In this document: positions 8,346-15,703 of the stretch, in pieces
How positions within the stretch are numbered: the first letter of the stretch is position 1
Layout: each line of letters begins with the position of its first letter
Source of the DNA: JAWLHA01 sp041690535
Lineage (GTDB): Bacteria > Pseudomonadota > Gammaproteobacteria > Thiohalomonadales > Thiohalomonadaceae
Assembly: GCA_041690535.1 (NCBI GenBank)
Contig: JAWLHA010000030.1
Coordinates: 1 to 51,810 of the forward strand
Direction of reading: 5' to 3'
DNA length: 51,810 nucleotides
The notes under the pieces: generated by a model
Told to the model about the DNA's origin: nothing
What the model saw: only the letters and a program-made list of their open reading frames with translations
The model's database searches: none
Position numbers and translations under genes: made by a program

Positions 8346-9044
8346 ATGATCCCTCTCCGCGATGAAAACCTGACCCGGACGACGCCTTACGTCACTATGG
8401 CCATCATCGTGGCCTGCTGCCTGGTGTACCTCTGGCAGGCCAGTCACGGTCCCCAGGCCCAGCAGGCCATTGCCTACAGTCTCGGGTTTGTCCCGGCGCT
8501 ACTGTTCACCGGCCAGGAACTTCCGCCCGAGCTGGCGCTCGTGCCGCCCACTGCGAGCTTGTTCACTGCCATGTTTCTGCATGGCGGAGTGCTGCACCTG
8601 GGGGGAAACATGCTCTATCTCTGGATCTTCGGCAATAACGTCGAGGAGGCCATGGGGCACGGGCGATTCATCGTCTTCTATCTGCTCTGCGGTCTGGCAG
8701 CGGCCTTCGCGCAGGCGCTGCCCAATCCCGGTTCGACCATTCCGATGATCGGGGCGAGTGGGGCCATTGCGGGGGTCCTCGGGGCCTACCTGCTGCTTCA
8801 CCCCACCGCCCGGGTGCTGGTGCTCGTGCCGCTGGGGTTCATCTTTTACACCATCTACCTGCCCGCCGCGGTGGTGCTGGGGATCTGGTTTCTCCTGCAG
8901 ATCGTCAGCTCCCTCGGGGTCAGTCCGGAGGAGGGGGGGGTGGCCTGGTTCGCCCACATCGGTGGTTTCGTCGCTGGCCTGCTGCTCATCCCCCTGTTTC
9001 GCCACAAGGGCGTGCCGCTGCTCGCCGCCCGCCGCAGGCGGTGA
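8346..9044 (+). CDS. Rhomboid-family intramembrane serine protease
   Basis: Rhomboids cleave transmembrane substrates within the bilayer. The 232-aa protein has about six hydrophobic segments, the HGG...LHLGGNMLYLW signature, the nucleophile Ser in GASGAIAG and the catalytic His in HIGGFVAG. A short basic tail ends it. The ATG at 8346 (MIPLRDEN) matches the usual family start; the frame is open further upstream to 8283. It is convergent with mnmM, and the 71-bp gap holds a heptamer repeat. Substrates are unknown. Confidence 0.93.
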   Translation: MIPLRDENLTRTTPYVTMAIIVACCLVYLWQASHGPQAQQAIAYSLGFVPALLFTGQELPPELALVPPTASLFTAMFLHGGVLHLGGNMLYLWIFGNNVEEAMGHGRFIVFYLLCGLAAAFAQALPNPGSTIPMIGASGAIAGVLGAYLLLHPTARVLVLVPLGFIFYTIYLPAAVVLGIWFLLQIVSSLGVSPEEGGVAWFAHIGGFVAGLLLIPLFRHKGVPLLAARRRR

Positions 9045-9051
9045 GGTTACT

Positions 9052-9086
9052 GGTCGCTGGTCATTGGTCGTTGGTTCCTGGTCACT
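9052..9086. repeat. Degenerate heptamer array, GGTCNNT x5
   Basis: Five consecutive 7-bp units (GGTCGCT, GGTCATT, GGTCGTT, GGTTCCT, GGTCACT) lie between convergent rhomboid and mnmM genes. The central unit is the exact complement of the AACGACC heptamer at 1-98, so both belong to one simple-repeat family in opposite orientation. Confidence 0.8.
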
Positions 9087-9115
9087 TATCCTTCGTCCCT
9101 CGTCACTGATTTACT

Positions 9116-9676
9116 TCAGGGCTTGTGGATGACGATGAGCTCGGGCGGGGCGCGGCGGTTCGGGGGGACGGTCAGGGTCCAGGGGAGGGGCTGGTGGTTC
9201 AGCCATCTCTTGATCCCTTCCGCCTCCTGCGCCCCGCCCGGGTGGCCGGTGTAGGCCAGCAGGGTGATGCGACCGCCGGGGGCCAGCAGCCCCAGGGCCG
9301 TTTCGAGGGCCGCCAGGGTGGAGGGCAAGGCGGTGGTGCGCTCCTTATCGCTCCCGGGCAAATAGCCCAGGTTGAACATGACCGCTCCGATGCGGCCGCG
9401 GGCGGCCTCGGGCAGATGCTGCCCCATCCACTCGTGGCCGGAGTGGAACAGCTCGAACTGCGCCAACAGCCCGGCTTGGCCGAGGCGCGCGCGGCTGCGC
9501 TTCAGCGCCGGCTCCTGGATGTCGAAGCCGAACACCCGCCCGCCGGCCCCGACCGCACGGGCAAGAAAGAGGGTGTCGTGGCCGTTGCCCACGGTGGCGT
9601 CCACGGCCCACGCCCCCTCCTTGAGCACCTCCGCCACCGCCGCCTGGGCCAGGGCCACCAGATCGATGCGGCTCAT
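9116..9676 (-). CDS. mnmM: tRNA 5-(aminomethyl)uridine(34) methyltransferase, MnmM/YtqB family
   Basis: MnmM methylates 5-aminomethyl-uridine at the wobble position to mnm5U using SAM, replacing the methyltransferase domain of bifunctional MnmC. The 186-aa protein has the family signatures AVDATVGNGHDTLFLA and FNLGYLPGSDK. Its ATG at 9676 overlaps the stop of the upstream MnmC-oxidase-like gene as ATGA, so the two are translationally coupled. That pairing supplies both steps from cmnm5U to mnm5U. Assignment to MnmM rests on the motifs; an rRNA-methylase label is an older name for the family. Confidence 0.85.
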   Translation of the reverse strand: MSRIDLVALAQAAVAEVLKEGAWAVDATVGNGHDTLFLARAVGAGGRVFGFDIQEPALKRSRARLGQAGLLAQFELFHSGHEWMGQHLPEAARGRIGAVMFNLGYLPGSDKERTTALPSTLAALETALGLLAPGGRITLLAYTGHPGGAQEAEGIKRWLNHQPLPWTLTVPPNRRAPPELIVIHKP

Positions 9677-10737
9677 CCCGGCCAGTGCCTGCGGATGTCC
9701 ACTTCAGGGGGGAGGGGCGCCCCGTCGCAGAGGGCCTCGGCGAGGCGTGCCGCATGCCAGGGGATGAGCAGGCTCCCCTTGGAGCCGAAGCCGTTGAAGA
9801 CCCCCAGCCGGGGCGCCTCCGGGTGAAACCCCAGGAACGGCCGCTTGTCGCGGGTGCCGGGGCGCACGCCCGCGGCCTGTCCGGTCACCTCGATGTGGTG
9901 CCCCGGCAGCAGCGCGGCGAGGGCGGCGAGGATCTCCCCGGCGCCCTCGGCGGTAACCGCCTCGTCCAGACGCTCCCGGTCATAGGTGGCCCCCGCCCGG
10001 TAGCTCCCATCGGCCCGCGGCATCAACCACTTGCCGGCGTTCACGATGACCTCGGGTCCGGGGGGCGAGAGCCGCACGGCCAGGATCTCCCCCTTGGCCG
10101 GTTGCAGCGGCAGCCAGTCGAACCAGGGGTTGTCCCGCAGCCGGTAGCCTTCGCAGAAGATGAGGCGGCGGGCGGCGATGTGCCGCCAGTGGAGCGTCCC
10201 GGGGCTGAGCTGGAGCGCCGCCGGTTCGAACGGCGCCTCTATCAGCCGACCCGCATCCGCCAACCGGCGGCGGGTCTGTGTCAGCAGGGCGAGGGTGTCG
10301 AGATAGCCGGTGTGATGCTGGCGAAAGCCGCCCAGCGGTGCGTGTACCCCAGCTGGGGCGCTCGCCCCTTCGCTCGCCTGCAGATAGCCGGCGTAGGCTG
10401 GGTCGGCCAGGCGTGTGCCGAAGGCCTCCCGCTCTTTGGGCGAGCGGAACAGGCGGTACATGGGGGCGGGGAACAGCAACTGCCGGCCCCAGCTGCGCTG
10501 CAGATCCCCATAGCGTCGTTGCGCCGCCGCCAGAGAGGCCTCGGTGCCGGGGGCCTTGACCAGCCGCTGTCCGGTCACCGGGTTGATCAGGCCCGCCGCG
10601 GCGCGGCTGGAGGCGGTGCGATGCCTATCGTCCACCACCACCACCTCGAGCCCCCGCTCCAGGAGCTCCAGCGCCAGCAGCGAGCCGGCCAGCCCCTGCC
10701 CGACCATCAGCACATCCACTTCGCGGGTGGCGATCAT
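9673..10737 (-). CDS. FAD-dependent oxidoreductase, MnmC(o)-like
   Basis: The 354-aa protein belongs to the D-amino-acid/glycine oxidase (DAO) fold. It begins with an FAD dinucleotide motif (MVGQGLAGSLLALELL), has AAGLINPVTGQRLVK typical of stand-alone MnmC-oxidase-like proteins, and ends with FNGFGSKGSLLIPWHA. The oxidase half of MnmC removes the carboxymethyl group of cmnm5U34 to give nm5U34. It is coupled by 4-bp overlaps to mnmM downstream and a 45-aa ORF upstream. The ATG at 10737 fits the FAD motif; frame upstream of it is out-of-register coding for cmoB. A general amino-acid oxidase role cannot be excluded by sequence alone. Confidence 0.75.
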   Translation of the reverse strand: MIATREVDVLMVGQGLAGSLLALELLERGLEVVVVDDRHRTASSRAAAGLINPVTGQRLVKAPGTEASLAAAQRRYGDLQRSWGRQLLFPAPMYRLFRSPKEREAFGTRLADPAYAGYLQASEGASAPAGVHAPLGGFRQHHTGYLDTLALLTQTRRRLADAGRLIEAPFEPAALQLSPGTLHWRHIAARRLIFCEGYRLRDNPWFDWLPLQPAKGEILAVRLSPPGPEVIVNAGKWLMPRADGSYRAGATYDRERLDEAVTAEGAGEILAALAALLPGHHIEVTGQAAGVRPGTRDKRPFLGFHPEAPRLGVFNGFGSKGSLLIPWHAARLAEALCDGAPLPPEVDIRRHWPG

Positions 10738-10871
10738 CGGGCCGACCCGTCGGTACGGCCGGAGGCCGGTGGGAAGCGGTGGAGGAGATTTACATGATCG
10801 CGTTGGGCCACCAGGGCGGCGATGGGCCCGTCCAGCGCCCCAGGGGTGTCGGAGAGGAGGGCGATCTTCAT
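10734..10871 (-). CDS. 45-aa ORF overlapped at both ends within the tRNA-modification operon
   Basis: The ORF runs from an ATG that overlaps the cmoB stop (ATGA, 10868-10871) to a TGA that overlaps the next gene's start (ATGA, 10734-10737). Overlaps at both ends argue that it is translated, if only as a coupling bridge. The product starts MKIALLSDTPGALDGPIAAL, which resembles the first strand of small calcineurin-like phosphoesterases (KI.LLSDTHG.L) but with Pro where the metal-binding His should be. It then stops, so it may be a decayed phosphoesterase N-terminus kept for coupling. Confidence 0.5.
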   Translation of the reverse strand: MKIALLSDTPGALDGPIAALVAQRDHVNLLHRFPPASGRTDGSAR

Positions 10872-11839
10872 GGGGCGGTGGCCAGTAGGGTGGCCCGGAT
10901 GGGGGCGGGCAACCCCTCCACCGTGAGGCGGGGGTTGGCCGGGTCCAGGTAGTCGCGGAGGGATTCGAAGCGCATCCACTCTGTGGCGCGCTGCTCGTCG
11001 GTGGTGGTGGGGGTGACGTCCACCACCCGCACATCGCGAAAGCCGAGGCGGCGCAGCCAACCGGCGAGGGTCTCGGGGGTGGGCAGGAACCAGACGTTGC
11101 GCATCTTGGCATAGCGGCCTTCGGGCACCAGCACCTGGTGGGCGCCGCCCTCGATCACCAGGGTCTCCAGCACCAGCTCGCCCCCGGGGCGCAGAGCTCC
11201 CTTCAGCTCCTGCAGGTGGTCGAAGGGGGCGCGGCGGTGGTAGAGCACCCCCATGGAGAAGATGGTATCGAAGGCCCGCATGTCGGGGGGGAGCTCCTCC
11301 ATGCGCAGGGGCAGCACATCCACCGGGCTTGGTCCGATGAAGTGTTTGACGGCGTGAAACTGCACCACGCTCAGCCAGGTGGGATCGATGCCGATCACCC
11401 GCGCGGCCCCCGCCCCGAGCATGCGCCAGCAGTGATAGCCGTTGCCGCAGCCCACATCCAGCACCAGGCGCCCCTCCAGGGGTTGGAGGTGGTCCTTGAC
11501 CCGCTCCCACTTCCAGTCGGAACGCCACTCGGTGTCGATGTGAATGCCGTGGAGATGAAACGGTCCCTTGCGCCAGGGGTGCAGCTCCCGCAGGAGCGTC
11601 GCGATGTGGGCGCGCATCGCCTCGCTGCAGTCCCTGGGCGTCCCCACCCGCACCGCATCAACCAGCTCCACCACCGAGGCGCTCAGCTGCGGAAGCCCTT
11701 CCAACGCTTCCTGCCAGCGGGGCCAGTCACCGTGGTGCGGGGCCGCCTGCCGCTCGGCGAGCCGGGCTCGTAGCGGTTCGGCCCAGGGGGCGAGCCGGGT
11801 CTCGCCCAAGGCCTGCAGAAAAGGGGTGTAGTCGATCAC
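10868..11839 (-). CDS. cmoB: tRNA U34 carboxymethyltransferase
   Basis: CmoB transfers the carboxymethyl group of carboxy-SAM to 5-hydroxyuridine at tRNA position 34, forming cmo5U. The 323-aa protein has the family's HPWRKGPF, GIHIDTEWRSDWKWERV, SAM-motif LVLDVGCGNGYHCWRM, FSMGVLYHRR and TTTDEQRATEWM blocks. The GTG at 11839 (VIDYTPF) is preferred because E. coli CmoB begins MIDF; it overlaps the cmoA stop as GTGA. A GTG at 11872 would add 11 residues. Confidence 0.96.
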   Translation of the reverse strand: MIDYTPFLQALGETRLAPWAEPLRARLAERQAAPHHGDWPRWQEALEGLPQLSASVVELVDAVRVGTPRDCSEAMRAHIATLLRELHPWRKGPFHLHGIHIDTEWRSDWKWERVKDHLQPLEGRLVLDVGCGNGYHCWRMLGAGAARVIGIDPTWLSVVQFHAVKHFIGPSPVDVLPLRMEELPPDMRAFDTIFSMGVLYHRRAPFDHLQELKGALRPGGELVLETLVIEGGAHQVLVPEGRYAKMRNVWFLPTPETLAGWLRRLGFRDVRVVDVTPTTTDEQRATEWMRFESLRDYLDPANPRLTVEGLPAPIRATLLATAP

Positions 11840-12561
11840 TTGAGCGCCAGCAGTGAGGCGAAGCTGAGACACTGGAACCAGGGGTGGACCTGGCGGAAGC
11901 CCACCGCCTTCAGCCGCTGCTCATGGCTCGCCATGGTCTCGGGTATGAGCACGTTCTCCAGGGCGGTGCGCTTCTGACTGATCTCGAGATCGCTGTAGCC
12001 GTTGGCCCGCTTGAAGCCGTGGTGCAGTTCGGTGAGCAGGCCCTGTTCGGCCGCATCGCCGAAGGCCAGCTTCTCCGAGAGGATGAGGGCCCCGCCCGGG
12101 AGCAACCCCCCGTAGATGCGCGAGAGCAGCGGCTCGCGGTCCTCCACGGGGATGAACTGCAGGGTGAAGTTGAGCAGCACCAGGGAGGCCCGCTCGATGC
12201 CCACCTCGCAGAGGTCGCCGCAGATGACCTCTACCGGCGCCCCCGGTTCGCCGCTCATGTGATCGCGGCAGCGCTCCACCATCGCAGGGGCGCTGTCCAC
12301 CGCAACGATGCGAAAGCCGGGGCAGTTGACCCGCCGGCGCACCGACAGGGCGGCCGCGCCGAGGGAGCAGCCCAGGTCGTAACAGCGGCTGTCGGGTTGG
12401 GCGAAGCGCTCGCCCATCACCCCGAGCAGCGCGATGAGGTTGTCGTACCCGGGCACCGAGCGGCGGATCATGTCCGGGAAGACCCGCGCCACCCGCTCGT
12501 CGAAGGCGAAATCGACGAGATCGCTGGGCGCGGCGAAGATCGTGTCGCGTTCGGGAAGCAT
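11836..12561 (-). CDS. cmoA: Carboxy-S-adenosyl-L-methionine synthase
   Basis: CmoA converts SAM and prephenate to carboxy-SAM, the substrate for CmoB. The 241-aa protein shows FAFDERVARVFPDMIRRSVP, CYDLGCSLGAAALSVRR, NFTLQFIP and GFKRANGYSDLEISQKR, all hallmark CmoA segments, and normal length. It is first in the minus-strand operon cmoA-cmoB-small ORF-MnmC-like-mnmM. The ATG at 12561 has no strong Shine-Dalgarno. The promoter must lie in 12562-12943, which is mostly occupied by a family B element. Confidence 0.96.
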   Translation of the reverse strand: MLPERDTIFAAPSDLVDFAFDERVARVFPDMIRRSVPGYDNLIALLGVMGERFAQPDSRCYDLGCSLGAAALSVRRRVNCPGFRIVAVDSAPAMVERCRDHMSGEPGAPVEVICGDLCEVGIERASLVLLNFTLQFIPVEDREPLLSRIYGGLLPGGALILSEKLAFGDAAEQGLLTELHHGFKRANGYSDLEISQKRTALENVLIPETMASHEQRLKAVGFRQVHPWFQCLSFASLLALK

Positions 12562-12641
12562 CGCAGCGGATTGGTCTCGAAAATGGGAGCTGTATGATAG
12601 CCGAATAGGCTTTCCGGGCCCACGGGCGGTTCGAGGTGGGC

Positions 12642-12880
12642 CAGGGTGAATGCATACTCACATTACGGCCGTGCTGTGGGCGATGTAAGTCCTTGAAAGC
12701 AGGGGCGCTGTGAATACGACCGGCATGGATGTCGGGAGTGAAGATTATGCAGGAGCAATCATCTTCCATCCCTGTACGCTCGACGGCCGCAGCCGCTCCG
12801 GGCATCCTTGCCCTCCCGCGGCATAAGTGCGTCCTTGCACAAATCCATGCGGCCGACGACCCGATATCAATGACTTGCAT
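12642..12880. mobile_element. Family B miniature element, long form with damaged right end
   Basis: It starts CAGGGTGAATGCATACTCAC and keeps the interior found in the full copy at 26474-26740 (CCTTGAAAGCAGG, GAAGATTATGCAGGAGCAAT, CTCCCGCGGCATAAGTGCG). The right terminal repeat is degraded near GATATCAATGACTTGCATC. Short frames inside it recur in other copies and are not genes. It lies upstream of cmoA and may influence its promoter. Confidence 0.75.
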
Positions 12881-12904
12881 CTCGCTCAACGCTTGGTACC
12901 GGTC

Positions 12905-12928
12905 CGGTTTACCTGTTCGGTGCTCTAG
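12905..12928. mobile_element. Family A right-end remnant
   Basis: The sequence matches the terminal inverted repeat (TACCTGTTCGGTGCTCTAG) of intact family A copies. Only about 24 bp survive. It ends 15 bp from the stop codon of the Lon-like protease gene. Confidence 0.7.
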
Positions 12929-12943
12929 GGGCCCGCGCCCCCC

Positions 12944-15382
12944 TCAGGCGGGAAGGTGCCGCTCCTCCGTCCGGGCGCCGAACTCCTTTACCTTCTCCGC
13001 CAGGCCGAGGATGGTCTGCTGCACCAGGGCGTTCACGGTCCCTTCGGGGTAGGTGCCGTCGGGGCGCACGCGCCCGGCCTCCCGGCCGGTGAGCAGAGCG
13101 ATGCCCTCGTCGACCGCATCGACCCTATAGATGTGGAACTGGCCTGCCTCCACTGCCTCCACCACCCGGCGGGCGAGCATCAAGTGTTTCAAGTTGGCCC
13201 GGGGGATGATCACCCCCTGGGTGCCGCTGAGCCCCTTTACCCGGCAGACATCGAAAAATCCTTCGATCTTCTCGTTCACTCCGCCGATGGCCTGGATCTC
13301 CCCCTTCTGGTTCACCGAGCCGGTGACCGCCAGGTCCTGGCGCAGGGGCAGGCGCGAGAGGCTGGAGAGCAGTGCGTAGAGCTCGGCGGAGGAGGCGCTG
13401 TCGCCCTCCACCCCTTCGTACAGCTGCTCGAAGACGATGCTGGCGGAGAGGGCGAGGGGCACATCGCGGGCGTACTTCCCGCCCAGATATCCCGCCAGAA
13501 TGAGGGCGCCCTTGTTGTGGATGGGCCCGCCCAGGTTGGCCTCCCGATCGATGTTGGTGAGTCCGCCCATGCCCACGTGGGTGCGGGCGGTGATGCGTGA
13601 GGGGCGGCCGAAGGCGAAGTCGCCGAGGGGCATCACCGAAAGCCCGTTGATCTGGCCCACCATCTGCCCTTCGGTATCGATGAGAATGGTCCCTTCCTCC
13701 ACCATCTCGCGGATGCGCTCCTCAATACGGTTGGCCCGGTAGTTCTGCTCGTCCATGGCGCGCTCCACATCCTCCGCCTGGACCAGACCATGGCCGTTGA
13801 TTCCGGCCCAGTAGCTGGACTGGCGCACCATGTCGGAGACATCGCCGAATTTGGTGGCCACCTTGTTGCGGTGCCCCACCAGGCGGGCGCTGTGCTCCAT
13901 GATGCTCGCCACCCCGGAGGGGCTGAAGTGACGCAAGCCCTCCTCCCGGCAGACCGTGGCGATGAACCGGCCGTAGTCGTAGGCCGCATTCCCCTGCCAC
14001 GCCATGTCGGTGTTGAAGTCCACCTTCACCTTGAACAGCTCCTGGAAGTCGCTGTCCATCTGCAGCAGCAGGTAGTAGACGCGCGGGTCGCCCACCAGGA
14101 TCACCTTCAGCTCCAGGGGGATGGGTTCCGGTTGCAGGGTGCGGGTGGAGAAGGCCCCCAGCCCCTCGCCCACCCCCTCGATCACCACCTCGCGGTTCTT
14201 CAGCGCCCGCTTGAGAAAGTCCCACGCCATGGGGCGGGTCAGCACATCGATGGCGTCCACCATCAGGTAGCCGCCGTTGGCCTTGTGCAGGGCGCCGCAC
14301 TTGAGCAGGCGGAAATTGGTGACCAGGGCGCCAAACTGACCCTGATGGTCGATGCGCCCCACCAGATTGGGCACGGTGGGGTTACGCTCCAGGACGATGG
14401 GGGCGCCGTGGGTCTCGCTGTTGTCCACCACCAGGTTGACCCGGTATTCGTCAAAGGAGGGCTGCTCGGCCCCGGGCAGGGCGGTGAGGGCGGCCTGTTG
14501 CTCGGGCGAGGCCTGGCGGACGTGGCTGATCCGCTTGAACGCAGGGACGTTTTTCATCAGAAAATCCCGGGCTTCTTGCAGAAAGGCAACCACTTCCGGG
14601 AATTCGCCATAACGCTCCTTCAGGTCGTCGATATGATGGCCCACCACGAAACCGACCACCTGACGGTCCAGCTCGCGGGCGCGCTCCCGCCCCTCCCGCT
14701 GCAGGTGTTGGACCTGCCGCATGGTCTCGCGGGTCTCCTGCTCCAACGCCTCCTGGCTCTGTTCGATCTGGGCCCGCTGCGACTCCTGGAGGCGGGACAG
14801 CTCCTCGGGGGTCAGGAGATCGCCATTGATCACCGGCGCCATGAGCATCCCGTGGGGCGTCTGCAGCAGCGCAAAGCCACGCCGCTCCGCCTTGCGCTCC
14901 AGTTGTTGGAAGAGGCTCTTGCTGCGCTTTCCGAACTCCTGCTCCAGCCGTTCCTGCTCCTGCTGGTAGTCTGGACCTTCGAAGGCCTGGGGGACCTCCG
15001 CCTTCAGTTCGTCGACCAGTTGATCCATGTCGTCGCGGAACTGTCGCCCCCGTCCCGCCGGCAGCCGTAGCGCCCGTGGCTGATCCGGGTTACGAAAGTT
15101 GTTCACGTACAGCCAATCCTCGGGGACCGGCTTGTCGGTGGCATCGTGCTCCAGGAATTTGCGAATGGTGGTGGTCTTTCCCGTTCCTTCGGGACCGAGG
15201 GCGTACATGTGGTAGCCGTCGCTCTTGATCTGGATGCCGAAGGAGATCGCCCGCAGGGCGCGGTCCTGTCCGATCACCGTATCCAGGGGGGAAAGTTCTG
15301 CGGTGCTGCTGAAGGTGAGCTCAGCTGGGTCGCAGCGGCGGCGAAGCTGTTCGGCGGAAAGGCGGAGCTGATCAAAAGCCAT
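12944..15382 (-). CDS. Lon-like ATP-dependent protease (S16, LonB/YcbZ type)
   Basis: The 812-aa protein combines an AAA+ module with a C-terminal Lon proteolytic domain. The Walker A motif GPEGTGKT is at residues 63-70, early as in this subfamily, followed by a long coiled-coil insertion (about residues 130-230). The catalytic dyad is Ser662 in EGDSASSAEL and Lys705 in GGVNEKIEG. It lacks the classical Lon N-terminal substrate domain. The ATG at 15382 has GGAGGTG six bases upstream. Substrates are unknown; the role is probably cytosolic protein quality control. Confidence 0.93.
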   Translation of the reverse strand: MAFDQLRLSAEQLRRRCDPAELTFSSTAELSPLDTVIGQDRALRAISFGIQIKSDGYHMYALGPEGTGKTTTIRKFLEHDATDKPVPEDWLYVNNFRNPDQPRALRLPAGRGRQFRDDMDQLVDELKAEVPQAFEGPDYQQEQERLEQEFGKRSKSLFQQLERKAERRGFALLQTPHGMLMAPVINGDLLTPEELSRLQESQRAQIEQSQEALEQETRETMRQVQHLQREGRERARELDRQVVGFVVGHHIDDLKERYGEFPEVVAFLQEARDFLMKNVPAFKRISHVRQASPEQQAALTALPGAEQPSFDEYRVNLVVDNSETHGAPIVLERNPTVPNLVGRIDHQGQFGALVTNFRLLKCGALHKANGGYLMVDAIDVLTRPMAWDFLKRALKNREVVIEGVGEGLGAFSTRTLQPEPIPLELKVILVGDPRVYYLLLQMDSDFQELFKVKVDFNTDMAWQGNAAYDYGRFIATVCREEGLRHFSPSGVASIMEHSARLVGHRNKVATKFGDVSDMVRQSSYWAGINGHGLVQAEDVERAMDEQNYRANRIEERIREMVEEGTILIDTEGQMVGQINGLSVMPLGDFAFGRPSRITARTHVGMGGLTNIDREANLGGPIHNKGALILAGYLGGKYARDVPLALSASIVFEQLYEGVEGDSASSAELYALLSSLSRLPLRQDLAVTGSVNQKGEIQAIGGVNEKIEGFFDVCRVKGLSGTQGVIIPRANLKHLMLARRVVEAVEAGQFHIYRVDAVDEGIALLTGREAGRVRPDGTYPEGTVNALVQQTILGLAEKVKEFGARTEERHLPA

Positions 15383-15516
15383 ACCGCACCTCCGTTCGTT
15401 GGCGAAAGCGGATGTTCGGGAAGGCCTCTTGAGTCAGTCTAGCCCACCGTTGCCCCCAAGGGCGGGGGGCTCGTTCCTACCGCGACCAGCAATCGCGGGG
15501 AGTCAGACACCCATGG

Positions 15517-15660
15517 TTAGAGCCGCTCCCCAGGTGGCAACGCCGTCGTCTGCAGACGACGCAACACCTCTGCCACGCCCCAGGCCTGGGCGATGCATCC
15601 GAGCCCGCTGATGGTGCCCCCTCCCGCCTCGCACAAGTGCTGGGAAAGACCCTCCTGCAT
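15517..15660 (-). pseudogene. C-terminal fragment resembling glycogen debranching enzyme (amylo-alpha-1,6-glucosidase)
   Basis: A 47-residue frame reads LSQHLCEAGGGTISGLGCIA followed by QAWGVAEVLRRLQ. The end of amylo-1,6-glucosidase-type debranching enzymes reads roughly GTISEIFDGD..PRGCIAQAW.VAEVLRA. The fragment appears to lack the segment between GTIS and GCIAQAW and all upstream domains, so it looks like a relic of a deleted gene between the Lon-like and ligase genes. The rest of 15383-15703 shows no gene. Confidence 0.55.
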
Positions 15661-15703
15661 GCGTTTGCCCTGACGGTCGTGCGACCCAAGAGGTAGTGGC
15701 CGA

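Noticed and set aside
13790..15070. 426-codon plus-strand frame across the Lon-like gene
   Set aside because: It is antisense to a protease with complete ATPase and Ser/Lys motifs.
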